Origin: Daphnia carinata
Taxonomy: Eukaryota; Arthropoda; Branchiopoda; Diplostraca; Daphniidae
Assembly: GCF_022539665.2 (NCBI RefSeq)
Contig: NC_081337.1
Span: 2,580,679 to 2,644,678 of the forward strand
Direction: 5' to 3'
DNA: 64,000 nt
Under the pieces are notes generated by a model. The model worked only from the letters and a program-made list of their open reading frames with translations, had not been told where the DNA came from and made no database searches. Positions 1 through 8,604 of the stretch are shown piece by piece; positions within the stretch are counted from its first letter, which is position 1, and each line of letters opens with the position of its first letter. The position numbers and the translations under genes were made by a program.

Positions 1-583
1 TAAAATTTTAGATGACTTAATCAACGAATATCACGAAGGGTTTATTGAGTATCTTAGATGCAATTGGACCTTTTAGTAGTCGCAATCACAGGCGTGCCCA
101 CTCAAAATTACTTTTACTTCAACTTACCCAGTTCATACCGACCCATTCGAATAAAGTCAGTACGAGGGCATCAAGGTTTCAGAATTACACAGCGTTAATG
201 AATTGGATTACCGTTTTGCCGGAGCCCGTGACAGCACAAGCAATTAAATCTCTTTTGGCAAGAATAACTGCAACTGAAGCTTTCTTAACAGGTGTTGGTT
301 TTATGTAGCCAGAATTCTTAATGTTTTGACGTAGTAGTTGGCGCAGGCCGGCTTCTTCGAATAATGTTATGTATTGAGGTACATCTTTTCCTGTAACCTG
401 AAGCAAACCCAATAGATATTTTTAAATCATTAAATACAGTTTCGAGAAATGGCTTACCTGGAGGACGACTTTATCAAAATTGTTAAAGCGTACCCAAAGA
501 CGATGCCCTTAAACAGTTCCTTTTCATAGCATATCACAGCTTCCAGTCTGTATTGATCATGAGGCTTTCCATCTTCCGTGAAG
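1..583 (-). pseudogene. Vasa/DDX4-type DEAD-box RNA helicase remnant
   Basis: Read on the minus strand, two exons of a Vasa-like germline RNA helicase are visible. Exon 458-583 carries EKELFKG and then, one frame over, RFNNFDKVVLQ, matching the segment before the Q-motif in Vasa. A 60-bp GT-AG intron (398-457) joins it to VTGKDVPQYITLFEEAGLR, then SGYIKPTPV (Q-motif area), LAKRDLIACAVTGSGKT (motif I, Walker A), and then a stop at 185. The gene is broken by the frameshift inside exon 458-583, by the premature stop just after motif I, and by the lack of any readable motif Ia, DEAD or helicase-C region in 1-184. In the family this protein unwinds RNA in germ cells. This copy cannot make a helicase and is a decayed partial duplicate. 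That the homology is to Vasa rather than another DEAD-box family rests on the stretch before motif I. Confidence 0.72.
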
Positions 584-933
584 CTGCAACATCAGGATCC
601 CATGTATCCTACACAACATACTTTTTCGTCAAATTGAACTAACAGAGCTCAATAAGATCCCTGAACAGTATAAAAAAAAGGTAAATTTAAGTGATCATGA
701 CCTGTCATTCGTAGATTAGTACTACCAGCCAATTACGCAGACAGCGACAGAGTTGCTGTTTTGTAAATAAAAATATCAATTTGATTTAATGATCTGCTTT
801 GTTTGCATCAGTTGTTCACCGATAATTGGAAGATAGCTCATTGAATGTTTCATCCACTTCTGTTTTTTCTGCTGTTGTTTGTAGATTAACAAGATTTTTT
901 TTCTCTCAGTTCTCTGTCGGCTAATAGACAAAC
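584..933. other. No gene seen between the Vasa remnant and the first repeat
   Basis: AT-rich sequence with stop codons in all frames. Upstream Vasa exons may be present but are too decayed to follow. The segment ends where homology to the repeat family begins at about 934. Confidence 0.4.
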
Positions 934-2162
934 ATTCCTTTCATACCTAAAGAGTCCATGTATGATGTTCATCTCAGAAATGGCAGCAAAGTAAAATATC
1001 TTTAGGGCCATTCAAGTACCCAGCTTCACCAACACTCTGAACGTAAAGGACAAGTTGTTCTTTAGCAAGAGAAGCAGAATTATTTGAGGCTTCTAGGTGT
1101 GACAGAACTATAAAGGATTGCTGTTATACAGGATTCATTCACACAAGATGGTACTTCTCATTAGACAATTTGCATACTCTATTACTTTACCTCATACCTT
1201 AATGGTAATGCACTTTCAGTGTTTTTCAACTGTAGGCTCACTCTTCCATCCTGTAACACTTCGAGACTTGACTTGATCCCCCACTAAAATTCTGTGAATG
1301 CAAAATAATAGCATTAAAAATACTTTTTCGATAGGCAAAAAACCGGAAAGTACCTAATTCATGTTGTATGTTGAACTCATGCTATTTCTGGGTTTCCATA
1401 CCACACTCATTTTCAGCCCATATACGGTCCCACAATTGTTCACTTCCTTTGCTGCATGGACTTACCACTAACAATTCTTTTAGTGCAGCACTAACAGAAT
1501 TTAACTTTAACACACTGTCAGGTGGTAGACTGAATAACTAAACAATAAATAATTGTTTGTTAAAATTCTATACTTACTTTGAATTCTTATTTGAAAAGTT
1601 TAGGTACCTGACTGTGTTCACCTAATGCCAATTCATCCTCATGTTCAGTTAGGGATGAGTTTGGAAAAACCTCCTTCACTGTTTGGAAACTGTTCCGTTC
1701 CAATTTGTTCTTTTCCCCTAGCTGAGCTTGTAGACTCAAAATTTGAGCTACAAAACGTAAATGAATAAAAGCAAATAGATAGAATCATTACGTATTAGGC
1801 CTTACCATCCTTAGCATTGCTGTTATCTAATATTTTGTGTTGTTCCAATAATTGGGCCTGCAGCTTCATAATTTGATCTAATAAACAATAATTAATAATT
1901 GAAAACCAAAATAATAATGTTTATACTTACCATTTTTTTTGTTTAATTATCTTATCCATTTTTCAATTGCTCCTCCAGCCACGCGTTGTTCTCCAGCCAC
2001 GCTACTCAATTAACTGCTAATGGGATACAATTAACTCAAATTGCTTACATGCCTGTAATAACGAAACCGACTGATAGATGGCTACGGGTAGAAAAAAGAG
2101 AAAAAAGTGCGATTTTTTTTTTTTCCGCCATTTTTTTTTTTTATGTAAAACGGATTGCCATA
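934..2162. mobile_element. Truncated copy of the 5.1-kb palindromic transposon
   Basis: This 1.23-kb block is a near-identical direct copy of the outer part of the right arm of the large element (about 6062-7290), and inverted relative to 2179-3430. It ends with the same terminus, ACGGATTGCCATA, at 2162, and breaks off internally at 934 where unrelated sequence begins. Scattered substitutions separate it from the two arms, for example TTACCACTAAC here against TTATTACTAAC in the right arm, and its gene copy is frameshifted. It therefore looks like an older, truncated insertion lying almost tip to tip with the intact element. Confidence 0.75.
1382..1959 (-). pseudogene. Frameshifted copy of the transposon coiled-coil gene
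   Basis: Same four-exon layout as the intact copies at 2407-2983 and 6510-7086. Exon 1 (1931-1959) is 29 nt instead of 28, because an A-rich stretch has gained a base just before the splice donor. Splicing into exon 2 would then read into a TGA almost immediately, so this copy cannot make the full protein. The exons downstream remain highly similar to the intact copies, so the decay is recent. Confidence 0.65.
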
Positions 2163-2198
2163 TCACTATGGCAATCCGTATGGCAATCCGTTTTACAT
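2143..2198. repeat. Tip-to-tip transposon termini
   Basis: Three copies of the terminal motif lie head to head: ATGTAAAACGGATTGCCATA ending at 2162, a 12-bp TATGGCAATCCG at 2167-2178, and TATGGCAATCCGTTTTACAT from 2179. Each terminus starts or ends in TA, consistent with insertion at TA dinucleotides. The arrangement marks at least two insertion events at nearly the same point. Confidence 0.7.
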
Positions 2199-2406
2199 AA
2201 AAAAAAAAAAAAACCAAAAAAAAAAAAAAAAAAAATCACACTTTTTTCTATTTTTTCTACCCGTAGCCATCTACCAGTCGGTTTCGTTATTACAGGCATG
2301 TAAGCAATTTGAGTTAATTGTATCCCATTAGCAGTTAATTGAGTAGCGTGGCTGGAGAAAAACGCGTGGCTGGAGAAAAACTCGTGGCTGGAGGAACAAT
2401 TGAAAA

Positions 2407-2983
2407 ATGGATAAGATAATACAACAAAAGGATGGTAAGTATAAAGATTATTATATTGGTTTTCAATTATTAATTATTGTTTATTAGATCAAATTATGAA
2501 GCTGCAGGCCCAATTATTGGAACAACACAAAATATTAGATAACAGCAATGCTAAGGATGGTAAGGCCTAATACGTAATGATTCTATTTATTTGCTTTTAT
2601 TCATTTACATTTTGTAGCTCAAATTTTGAGTCTACAAGCTCAGCTAGGGGAAAAGAACAAATTGGAACGGAACAGTTTCCAAACAGTGAAGGAGGTTTTT
2701 CCAAACTCATCCCTAACTGAACATGAGGATGAATTGGCATTAGGTGAACACAGTCAGGTACCTAAACTTTTCAAATAAGAATTCAAAGTAAGTATAGAAT
2801 TTTAACAAACAATTATTTATTGTTTAGTTATTCAGTCTACCACCTGACAGTGTGTTAAAGTTAAATTCTGTTAGTGCTGCACTAAAAGAATTGTTAGTAA
2901 TAAGTCCATGCAGCGAAGGAAGTGAACAATTGTGGGACCGTATATGGGCTGAAAATGAGTGTGGTACGGAAACCCAGAAATAG
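2407..2983 (+). CDS. Transposon-borne coiled-coil protein, left-arm copy
   Basis: Four exons, 2407-2434, 2488-2559, 2618-2757 and 2828-2983, with GT-AG introns of 53, 58 and 70 bp. Splicing keeps one frame (phases 1, 1, 0) and gives 131 residues. Residues about 10-60 read as two similar leucine/glutamine-rich coiled-coil units, each encoded by its own exon: MKLQAQLLEQHKILDNSN and ILSLQAQLGEKNKLERNS. An acidic linker and a short tail follow (LKELLVISPC, EQLWDRIWAENECG). I do not recognise the family. The coiled coil followed by a short helical region is reminiscent of BEN-domain proteins, but no BEN domain can be shown, and it may simply be a DNA-binding or dimerising partner of a transposase. 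The gene faces inward, convergent with the ORF at 3614-3979. The start was chosen because it is the only ATG that keeps the splice phases consistent. Confidence 0.6.
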
Positions 2984-3613
2984 CATGAGTTCAACATACA
3001 ACATGAATTAGGTACTTTCCGGTTTTTTGCCTATCGAAAAAGTATTTTTAATGCTATTATTTTGCATTCACAGAATTTTAGTGGGGGATCAAGTCAAGTC
3101 TCGAAGTGTTACAGGATGGAAGAGTGAGCCTACAGTTGAAAAACACTGAAAGTGCATTACCATTAAGGTATGAGGTAAAGTAATAGAGTATGCAAATTGT
3201 CTAATGAGAAGTACCATCTTGTGTGAATGAATCCTGTGTAACAACAATCCTTTATAGTTCTGTCATAGCTAGAAGCCTCAAATAATTCTGCTTCTCTTGC
3301 TAAAGAACAACTTGTCCTTTACGTTCAGAGTGTTGGTGAAGCTGGATACTTAAATGGCCCTAAAGATGTTTCGTTTCGTTGGCGTTGCAGCGATGAACAT
3401 CATACATGGACTTTTTAGGTATGAAAGGAATTTTCTTGAAAATTTTTTGAATTTATGACAAAGCATTTCTTCTGCTTTTTGCCAACCATGTCTAATCTAA
3501 AAAAAAAATTTATCCAATAGGAAAGGATTTTCAGCATACTGGGAACACAACTATCAACAATGCAACATTCTAGGGGTGCTATTTTATCATTCAAGAGCCT
3601 TATACAATGATTT

Positions 3614-3979
3614 TCATCTGCAATTTGTATGGCCTTTCCCAAGCTTCTGCCAGAAGTTGAATCTATAAGTCATGTAAGTCACATGAGCAACAATTGAGAT
3701 GCTTAATGGTGTTGTTTTTCTTTTCTCAGCATAGGTTAATAGTAACATTGGATCTGAAAAGATTCTTGGTTGGGGCAAGACACTGAATAAATTGTATTGA
3801 TTCGATGGATGACATGACATTTCTATACTTAATTCGGATTCCCCAGACGGTATTTGATATTTAAAAAATTGAAGTGCATATCTGGGCTCCCTTCCTTTCC
3901 GTAGCCCCGTTTCCCCTTGACTCGTAATAAGCCCGTAGGGGGTCATGCCCCTACTGTACGGTATATATAAAAACAACAT
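3614..3979 (-). CDS. Unknown ORF in the left arm
   Basis: An uninterrupted 121-codon frame, identical in predicted protein to 5514-5879. It starts next to a TATA-like stretch (TTTTATATATACC) just downstream of the hairpin cluster. A second frame, 3415-3642 (75 codons), overlaps its 3' end by 29 bp in another phase. No signal peptide, membrane segment or known motif is visible. It could be a short protein gene, an exon, or chance ORF space in a conserved repeat; identity between arms proves only that the arms are alike. Confidence 0.25.
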   Translation of the reverse strand: MLFLYIPYSRGMTPYGLITSQGETGLRKGREPRYALQFFKYQIPSGESELSIEMSCHPSNQYNLFSVLPQPRIFSDPMLLLTYAEKRKTTPLSISIVAHVTYMTYRFNFWQKLGKGHTNCR

Positions 3980-4012
3980 ATACCGAGGTTTGGAGGGCTC
4001 TGGCCGGAAAGG

Positions 4013-4247
4013 GGACGTGGATGTCCGCTTAGTCCGATGATGTGTTCACGGAGGGCTCTGTGGCTACCCACAAATCCGAACTAAAGGTTAATCGCTCCTG
4101 TAAAAATGTTCCAAATCTTCAGCTCTTCTTCCGGCTTCTCTTAGCCAATCACCGGGTAATCTCCCCGGTGGGTCAACAAGGCAGTGTCTCCCCCTGCCTG
4201 GGTTGACGGCAACTTTTGAAAGGGTTATTGTGCCCTTTTAAAGTTGC
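4013..4247 (-). ncRNA. Candidate structured RNA, left-arm copy
   Basis: Reverse complement of the hairpin cluster at 5246-5480, with the same stems. It lies between the tRNA-like inner end of the arm and the ORF at 3614-3979. Not matched to a known RNA family from the sequence alone. Confidence 0.35.
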
Positions 4248-4549
4248 AAAAATAATTGTATGTGCAGAGAATTGTCAATAAAATTTTTTTTATAAAATAT
4301 TTTTTGCAAAATTTGTTTCTTTCATTGTCTGTGTTAGCTGTGTTCACACATTACATTTATCAAGTTTTTTTTTGCTTTGCTTTAATTGTTTTTGTCACCT
4401 TTGACGGTAAGCATTGTTTCCATTGGTTTATCGTTTATTCTGTAAGTATTCAATTATTATTTATTACACTCTTGAATTCTTCAACTTAGATTCAAGGAAC
4501 AACCTGTAATATCTGGATATTTTTTGAAGTAGTTTTGTATTTTTTTTTA

Positions 4550-4615
4550 CTCGTATGGGAACCGATCCCCATACATTCAGCGTGCAACGCCGATGCTCTA
4601 ACATTGAGCCACGAG
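4550..4615 (-). repeat. tRNA-Ala-like sequence at the inner end of the left arm
   Basis: The minus strand folds as a shortened tRNA. It has a 5-bp acceptor stem (CTCGT/ACGAG), D-stem GCTC/GAGC, anticodon stem TCGGC/GCTGA around loop GTTGCAC (anticodon TGC), and T-stem ATGGG/CCCAT with an 8-nt loop. It is 66 nt long, the acceptor is two pairs short and box B is poor. It is a tRNA-derived element rather than a working tRNA gene. The right arm holds the same sequence with the anticodon region deleted (4906-4952). Confidence 0.5.
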
Positions 4616-4714
4616 ATATATCTAAATATTTTATTATCGCATATCATATGTTACCGTCTAGGATGTTTATGCAGTCTTTCACAAGTATATGTTTATCTTT
4701 CTATTGCTTCCATA

Positions 4715-4780
4715 AGGTTCATAGCTCTGTGGTAGGACTTTTAACTGCGATAACTGATACCCTGGGTTCAAACCTCAGTA
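4715..4780 (+). repeat. tRNA-like sequence in the central spacer
   Basis: It has an A-box-like TAGCTCTGTGGTAGG and a B-box-like GGGTTCAAACC inside a good T-stem (CTGGG/CTCAG). The D-stem is imperfect and no convincing anticodon arm forms. Best read as a degenerate tRNA-derived fragment. Confidence 0.3.
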
Positions 4781-4905
4781 GATGTGTAAAAATGAAGTAG
4801 AATAAATGTAATAGAAAGTATATTAGAATTGCATTTCAGTTTTATTCTAAGTGAATGCAAGTCCATCCAGAGTGACATATGATAAAAATAAAATGATATT
4901 ATATA

Positions 4906-4952
4906 CTCATGGCTCATTGGTAGAGCATCGGCGCGATATGTTCCCATACGAG
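4906..4952 (+). repeat. Deleted tRNA-like sequence at the inner end of the right arm
   Basis: It keeps the D-arm (GGCTCATTGGTAGAGC) and the 3' acceptor strand but lacks the anticodon loop and most of the T-arm found in the left-arm twin. Confidence 0.5.
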
Positions 4953-5245
4953 TAAAAAAAAATACAAAACTACTTAAAAAAATATCCAGATATTACAGGT
5001 TGTTCGAATCTAAGTTGAAGAATAATTGTAATAAATAATAATGAATACTAACAGATAAACGATAAACCAATGGAAACAATGCTTACCGTCAAAGGTGACA
5101 AAAACAATTAAAGCAAAGCAAAAAAAAACTTGATAAATGTAATGTGTGAACACAGCTAACACAGACAATGAAAGAAACAAATTTTGCAAAAAATATTTTA
5201 TAAAAAAAATTTTATTGACAATTCTCTGCACATACAATTATTTTT

Positions 5246-5480
5246 GCAACTTTAAAAGGGCACAATAACCCTTTCAAAAGTTGCCGTCAACCCAGGCAGG
5301 GGGAGACACTGCCTTGTTGACCCACCGGGGAGATTACCCGGTGATTGGCTAAGAGAAGCCGGAAGAAGAGCTGAAGATTTGGAACATTTTTACAGGAGCG
5401 ATTAACCTTTAGTTCGGATTTGTGGGTAGCCACAGAGCCCTCCGTGAACACATCATCGGACTAAGCGGACATCCACGTCC
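5246..5480 (+). ncRNA. Candidate structured RNA, right-arm copy
   Basis: Four hairpins follow one another in about 115 nt. Stem 1 pairs GCAACTTTAAAAGGG (5246-5260) with CCCTTTCAAAAGTTGC (5269-5284). Stem 2 pairs GTCAAC and AGGCAG (from 5286) with CTGCCT and GTTGAC (to 5321). Stem 3 is CACCGGG (5323-5329) with CCCGGTG (5337-5343). Stem 4 is GGCT/AGCC (5347-5360). Smaller hairpins and a repeated CAGAGCCCTCC follow, and a U-run of the form AACATTTTTACAGG sits between. Both arms keep these stems. It could be a structured UTR, an snRNA-like transcript or a self-cleaving RNA. No canonical hammerhead core is present. Confidence 0.35.
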
Positions 5481-5513
5481 CCTTTCCGGCCAGAGCCCTC
5501 CAAACCTCGGTAT

Positions 5514-5879
5514 ATGTTGTTTTTATATATACCGTACAGTAGGGGCATGACCCCCTACGGGCTTATTACGAGTCAAGGGGAAACGGGGCTACGGAAAGGA
5601 AGGGAGCCCAGATATGCACTTCAATTTTTTAAATATCAAATACCGTCTGGGGAATCCGAATTAAGTATAGAAATGTCATGTCATCCATCGAATCAATACA
5701 ATTTATTCAGTGTCTTGCCCCAACCAAGAATCTTTTCAGATCCAATGTTACTATTAACCTATGCTGAGAAAAGAAAAACAACACCATTAAGCATCTCAAT
5801 TGTTGCTCATGTGACTTACATGACTTATAGATTCAACTTCTGGCAGAAGCTTGGGAAAGGCCATACAAATTGCAGATGA
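5514..5879 (+). CDS. Unknown ORF in the right arm
   Basis: Right-arm twin of 3614-3979, with the same 121 residues. The downstream overlapping frame is 5851-6078. It points outward towards the coiled-coil gene at 6510-7086, with which it is convergent. Not recognised. Confidence 0.25.
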   Translation: MLFLYIPYSRGMTPYGLITSQGETGLRKGREPRYALQFFKYQIPSGESELSIEMSCHPSNQYNLFSVLPQPRIFSDPMLLLTYAEKRKTTPLSISIVAHVTYMTYRFNFWQKLGKGHTNCR

Positions 5880-6509
5880 AAATCATTGTATAAGGCTCTT
5901 GAATGATAAAATAGCACCCCTAGAATGTTGCATTGTTGATAGTTGTGTTCCCAGTATGCTGAAAATCCTTTCCTATTGGATAAATTTTTTTTTTAGATTA
6001 GACATGGTTGGCAAAAAGCAGAAGAAATGCTTTGTCATAAATTCAAAAAATTTTCAAGAAAATTCCTTTCATACCTAAAAAGTCCATGTATGATGTTCAT
6101 CGCTGCAACGCCAACGAAACGAAACATCTTTAGGGCCATTTAAGTATCCAGCTTCACCAACACTCTGAACGTAAAGGACAAGTTGTTCTTTAGCAAGAGA
6201 AGCAGAATTATTTGAGGCTTCTAGCTATGACAGAACTATAAAGGATTGTTGTTACACAGGATTCATTCACACAAGATGGTACTTCTCATTAGACAATTTG
6301 CATACTCTATTACTTTACCTCATACCTTAATGGTAATGCACTTTCAGTGTTTTTCAACTGTAGGCTCACTCTTCCATCCTGTAACACTTCGAGACTTGAC
6401 TTGATCCCCCACTAAAATTCTGTGAATGCAAAATAATAGCATTAAAAATACTTTTTCGATAGGCAAAAAACCGGAAAGTACCTAATTCATGTTGTATGTT
6501 GAACTCATG

Positions 6510-7086
6510 CTATTTCTGGGTTTCCGTACCACACTCATTTTCAGCCCATATACGGTCCCACAATTGTTCACTTCCTTCGCTGCATGGACTTATTACTAAC
6601 AATTCTTTTAGTGCAGCACTAACAGAATTTAACTTTAACACACTGTCAGGTGGTAGACTCAATAACTAAACAATAAATAATTGTTTGTTAAAATTCTATA
6701 CTTACTTTGAATTCTTATTTGAAAAGTTTAGGTACCTGACTGTGTTCACCTAATGCCAATTCATCCTCATGTTCAGTTAGGGATGAGTTTGGAAAAACCT
6801 CCTTCACTGTTTGGAAACTGTTCCGTTCCAATTTGTTCTTTTCCCCTAGCTGAGCTTGTAGACTCAAAATTTGAGCTACAAAACGTAAATGAATAAAAGC
6901 AAATAAATAGAATCATTACGTATTAGGCCTTACCATCCTTAGCATTGCTGTTATCTAATATTTTGTGTTGTTCCAATAATTGGGCCTGCAGCTTCATAAT
7001 TTGATCTAATAAACAATAATTAATAATTGAAAACCAATATAATAATCTTTATACTTACCATCCTTTTGTTGTATTATCTTATCCAT
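6510..7086 (-). CDS. Transposon-borne coiled-coil protein, right-arm copy
   Basis: Mirror image of the gene at 2407-2983, with the same 577-bp span, the same four exons and the same splice sites. At the start of exon 4 it encodes Leu-Leu-Ser where the left copy has Leu-Phe-Ser, because of one base change. Both arm copies keep the frame open across all four exons while the outside copy at 1382-1959 does not. That suggests selection or recent homogenisation within the element. Function unknown. Confidence 0.6.
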
Positions 7087-7290
7087 TTTTCAATTGTTCC
7101 TCCAGCCACGAGTTTTTCTCCAGCCACGCGTTTTTCTCCAGCCACGCTACTCAATTAACTGCTAATGGGATACAATTAACTCAAATTGCTTACATGCCTG
7201 TAATAACGAAACCGACTGGTAGATGGCTACGGGTAGAAAAAAGAGAAAAAAGTGTGATTTTTTTTTTTTTATGTAAAACGGATTGCCATA

Positions 7291-7347
7291 GATTTTTTTT
7301 TTTTGGCGAATTTTTTTTTGTGTGTGTGTGACACGGATTGCCATAAA
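7291..7347. repeat. Fragment of another transposon end
   Basis: T-rich and GT-rich sequence ending in CGGATTGCCATA at 7345, the same terminus as the neighbouring elements. It is probably the right tip of a further truncated copy. Confidence 0.4.
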
Positions 7348-7590
7348 AGTCGGGCTTATTTTTTCGGCCTTATTTTCGGTTATGGCTAAATTTAAAAGTT
7401 AGCTTAAAGTACAGCATTTCGATCGGGAATTGAATGAAAAGCATAAAAATTAAGTTTATTTTTCCAACAGACTTATATTTTTTTAAATAAACGTAAAAAC
7501 TGCTATCGCCATCTAACGGTTACGTTTCTAGTTAATTCTCTACATACACTGACCGAAAAATTTTTTAAGCCCGACTAAATAAGCCCGACT
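7348..7590. mobile_element. Small MITE with AGTCGGGCTTATT ends
   Basis: About 243 bp bounded by AGTCGGGCTTATTT on the left and AAATAAGCCCGACT on the right. The right end carries a second nested GCCCGACT. The interior includes a GCCATCTAACGG motif also found near the ends of the foldback MITE. No coding capacity. Confidence 0.5.
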
Positions 7591-7883
7591 TTCTGTTTTT
7601 ACGGTTAATTCAAAAACTAGAAGCCTGATATAAAAATATACCCCATTTTCGTGATCACCGATCAATTTCGAGTCGGAATAATGTATTTTTAATGAAATCT
7701 AGGGTTTGAAGAAAATTGAAAAAGTGAGAAGGCTATAGCCTTCTTACTTATTCTGCCATATTTGAAACCAAATTAAAAATTTAGCCAAAGCTGAAGTGGA
7801 GCCTCCCCACTTACTGGTATTTCTCTCAAAAAGTGGAATACTTTGCCGTATAGAAACTATATACTAGTATAGAAACTAGTGGA
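7591..7883. other. Gap between the two MITEs, nothing seen
   Basis: AT-rich, no ORF or repeat recognised apart from short A/T runs. Confidence 0.4.
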
Positions 7884-8604
7884 TATGACAATCCGTTTTA
7901 CCCCCCAAAAAAATAAAAAAATTTCGGCCTTTTTTTTCTTTTTTACAACTATCGCCATCTATCAGTCAGATTCTAATTAAGTCTCTAAATACAACTTTAC
8001 ATATTCTAGCCATGTAAATACAGAATTTTTAAAATAATAACTTTATCTGATTAACATATAACTGTACAGTAATTATTTTGTTATATTCTACTTGCTTAAC
8101 TTAATTATTATTACTATTAACTATTAACTTTCTTTTTTGTACTGCATTTTGCAGCAATGATAATAATAGCAATAATTGCTTGTTTTAGGTATATATAATA
8201 TGTTTGAGTAATATAAAGTCGTTATTGTTTGTTCCGGTGTGAAAATAATACACAATAACGACTTTATATTACTCAAACATATTATTTCTACCTAAAACAA
8301 GCAATCATTCTAATGTTATTAGAATTACATTTATTATATTTGCTGCAGTACAAAATGGAAAGTTAATAGTTAAAAGTAATAATAATTAAGTTAATTAAGT
8401 AGAATATAACAAAATAATTATTGTATAGTTATACGTTAATCAAATAAAGTTATTAATTAAAAAATTATATATTTACAGGGCTAGAATATGTAAAGTTGTG
8501 TTGAGACTTAATTCGAATTTGACCGCTAGATGGCAGTAGCGGTAAAAAGTAAAAAAAAAAGCCGAGATTTTTTTTTTTTTTTTGGGGTAAAACGGATTGC
8601 CATA
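7884..8604. mobile_element. Foldback MITE sharing the large element's terminus
   Basis: A 721-bp hairpin sequence. The left end is TATGACAATCCGTTTTAC and the right end GTAAAACGGATTGCCATA, and the two halves are reverse complements almost to the centre near 8240 (CGTTATTGT / ACAATAACG). The tips match the 5.1-kb element, including the flanking TA, but there is no internal gene. The simplest reading is a non-autonomous member of the same family. Each arm contains a GCCATCTAnCGG-type motif near its tip. Confidence 0.75.

Larger units (their letters stand above)
2179..4621 (+). repeat. Left arm of the giant inverted repeat
   Basis: Pairs with 4893-7290 in reverse complement with very few mismatches. 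Differences include one C/G substitution in exon 4 of the coiled-coil gene (2832 against 6661), poly-A length changes near the tip, and a block of about 25 nt in the tRNA-like sequence that is present here and missing in the right arm. Confidence 0.8.
2179..7290. mobile_element. 5.1-kb palindromic (foldback-type) DNA transposon
   Basis: The element begins TATGGCAATCCGTTTTACAT and ends with its exact complement at 7290. The whole of it is one inverted repeat: left arm about 2179-4621, right arm about 4893-7290, around a spacer of about 270 bp. Matching features have coordinates summing to about 9493 over most of the length, for example 3614-3979 against 5514-5879. Each arm carries, from tip to centre, a poly-A/T tract, a four-exon coiled-coil gene, a convergent ORF, a hairpin cluster and a tRNA-like end. 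Termini flanked by TA suggest a TA-targeting cut-and-paste element. No transposase with a recognisable DDE motif was seen, so mobilisation by a relative is possible. A palindromic assembly or long-read artefact is the main alternative, but the flush termini and the small sequence differences between arms argue against it. Confidence 0.75.
4893..7290 (-). repeat. Right arm of the giant inverted repeat
   Basis: Reverse-complement partner of 2179-4621. It has lost an internal block of its tRNA-like sequence (4906-4952) but is otherwise nearly identical, so the two arms either formed recently or are kept alike by gene conversion. Confidence 0.8.

Noticed and set aside
2101-2300. Lysine/phenylalanine-rich small ORFs at 1986-2303 and 2017-2217
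   Set aside because: They are translations of poly-A/T tracts and palindromic transposon tips.
4013-4247. A hammerhead ribozyme, suggested by the stems and a GATGATGTG stretch
   Set aside because: The conserved CTGATGA and GAAA core elements are not present in the required arrangement.
4550-4615. A functional tRNA-Ala(TGC) gene
   Set aside because: The acceptor stem is two pairs short, box B is poor, and the sequence is part of a duplicated repeat arm with a deleted twin.
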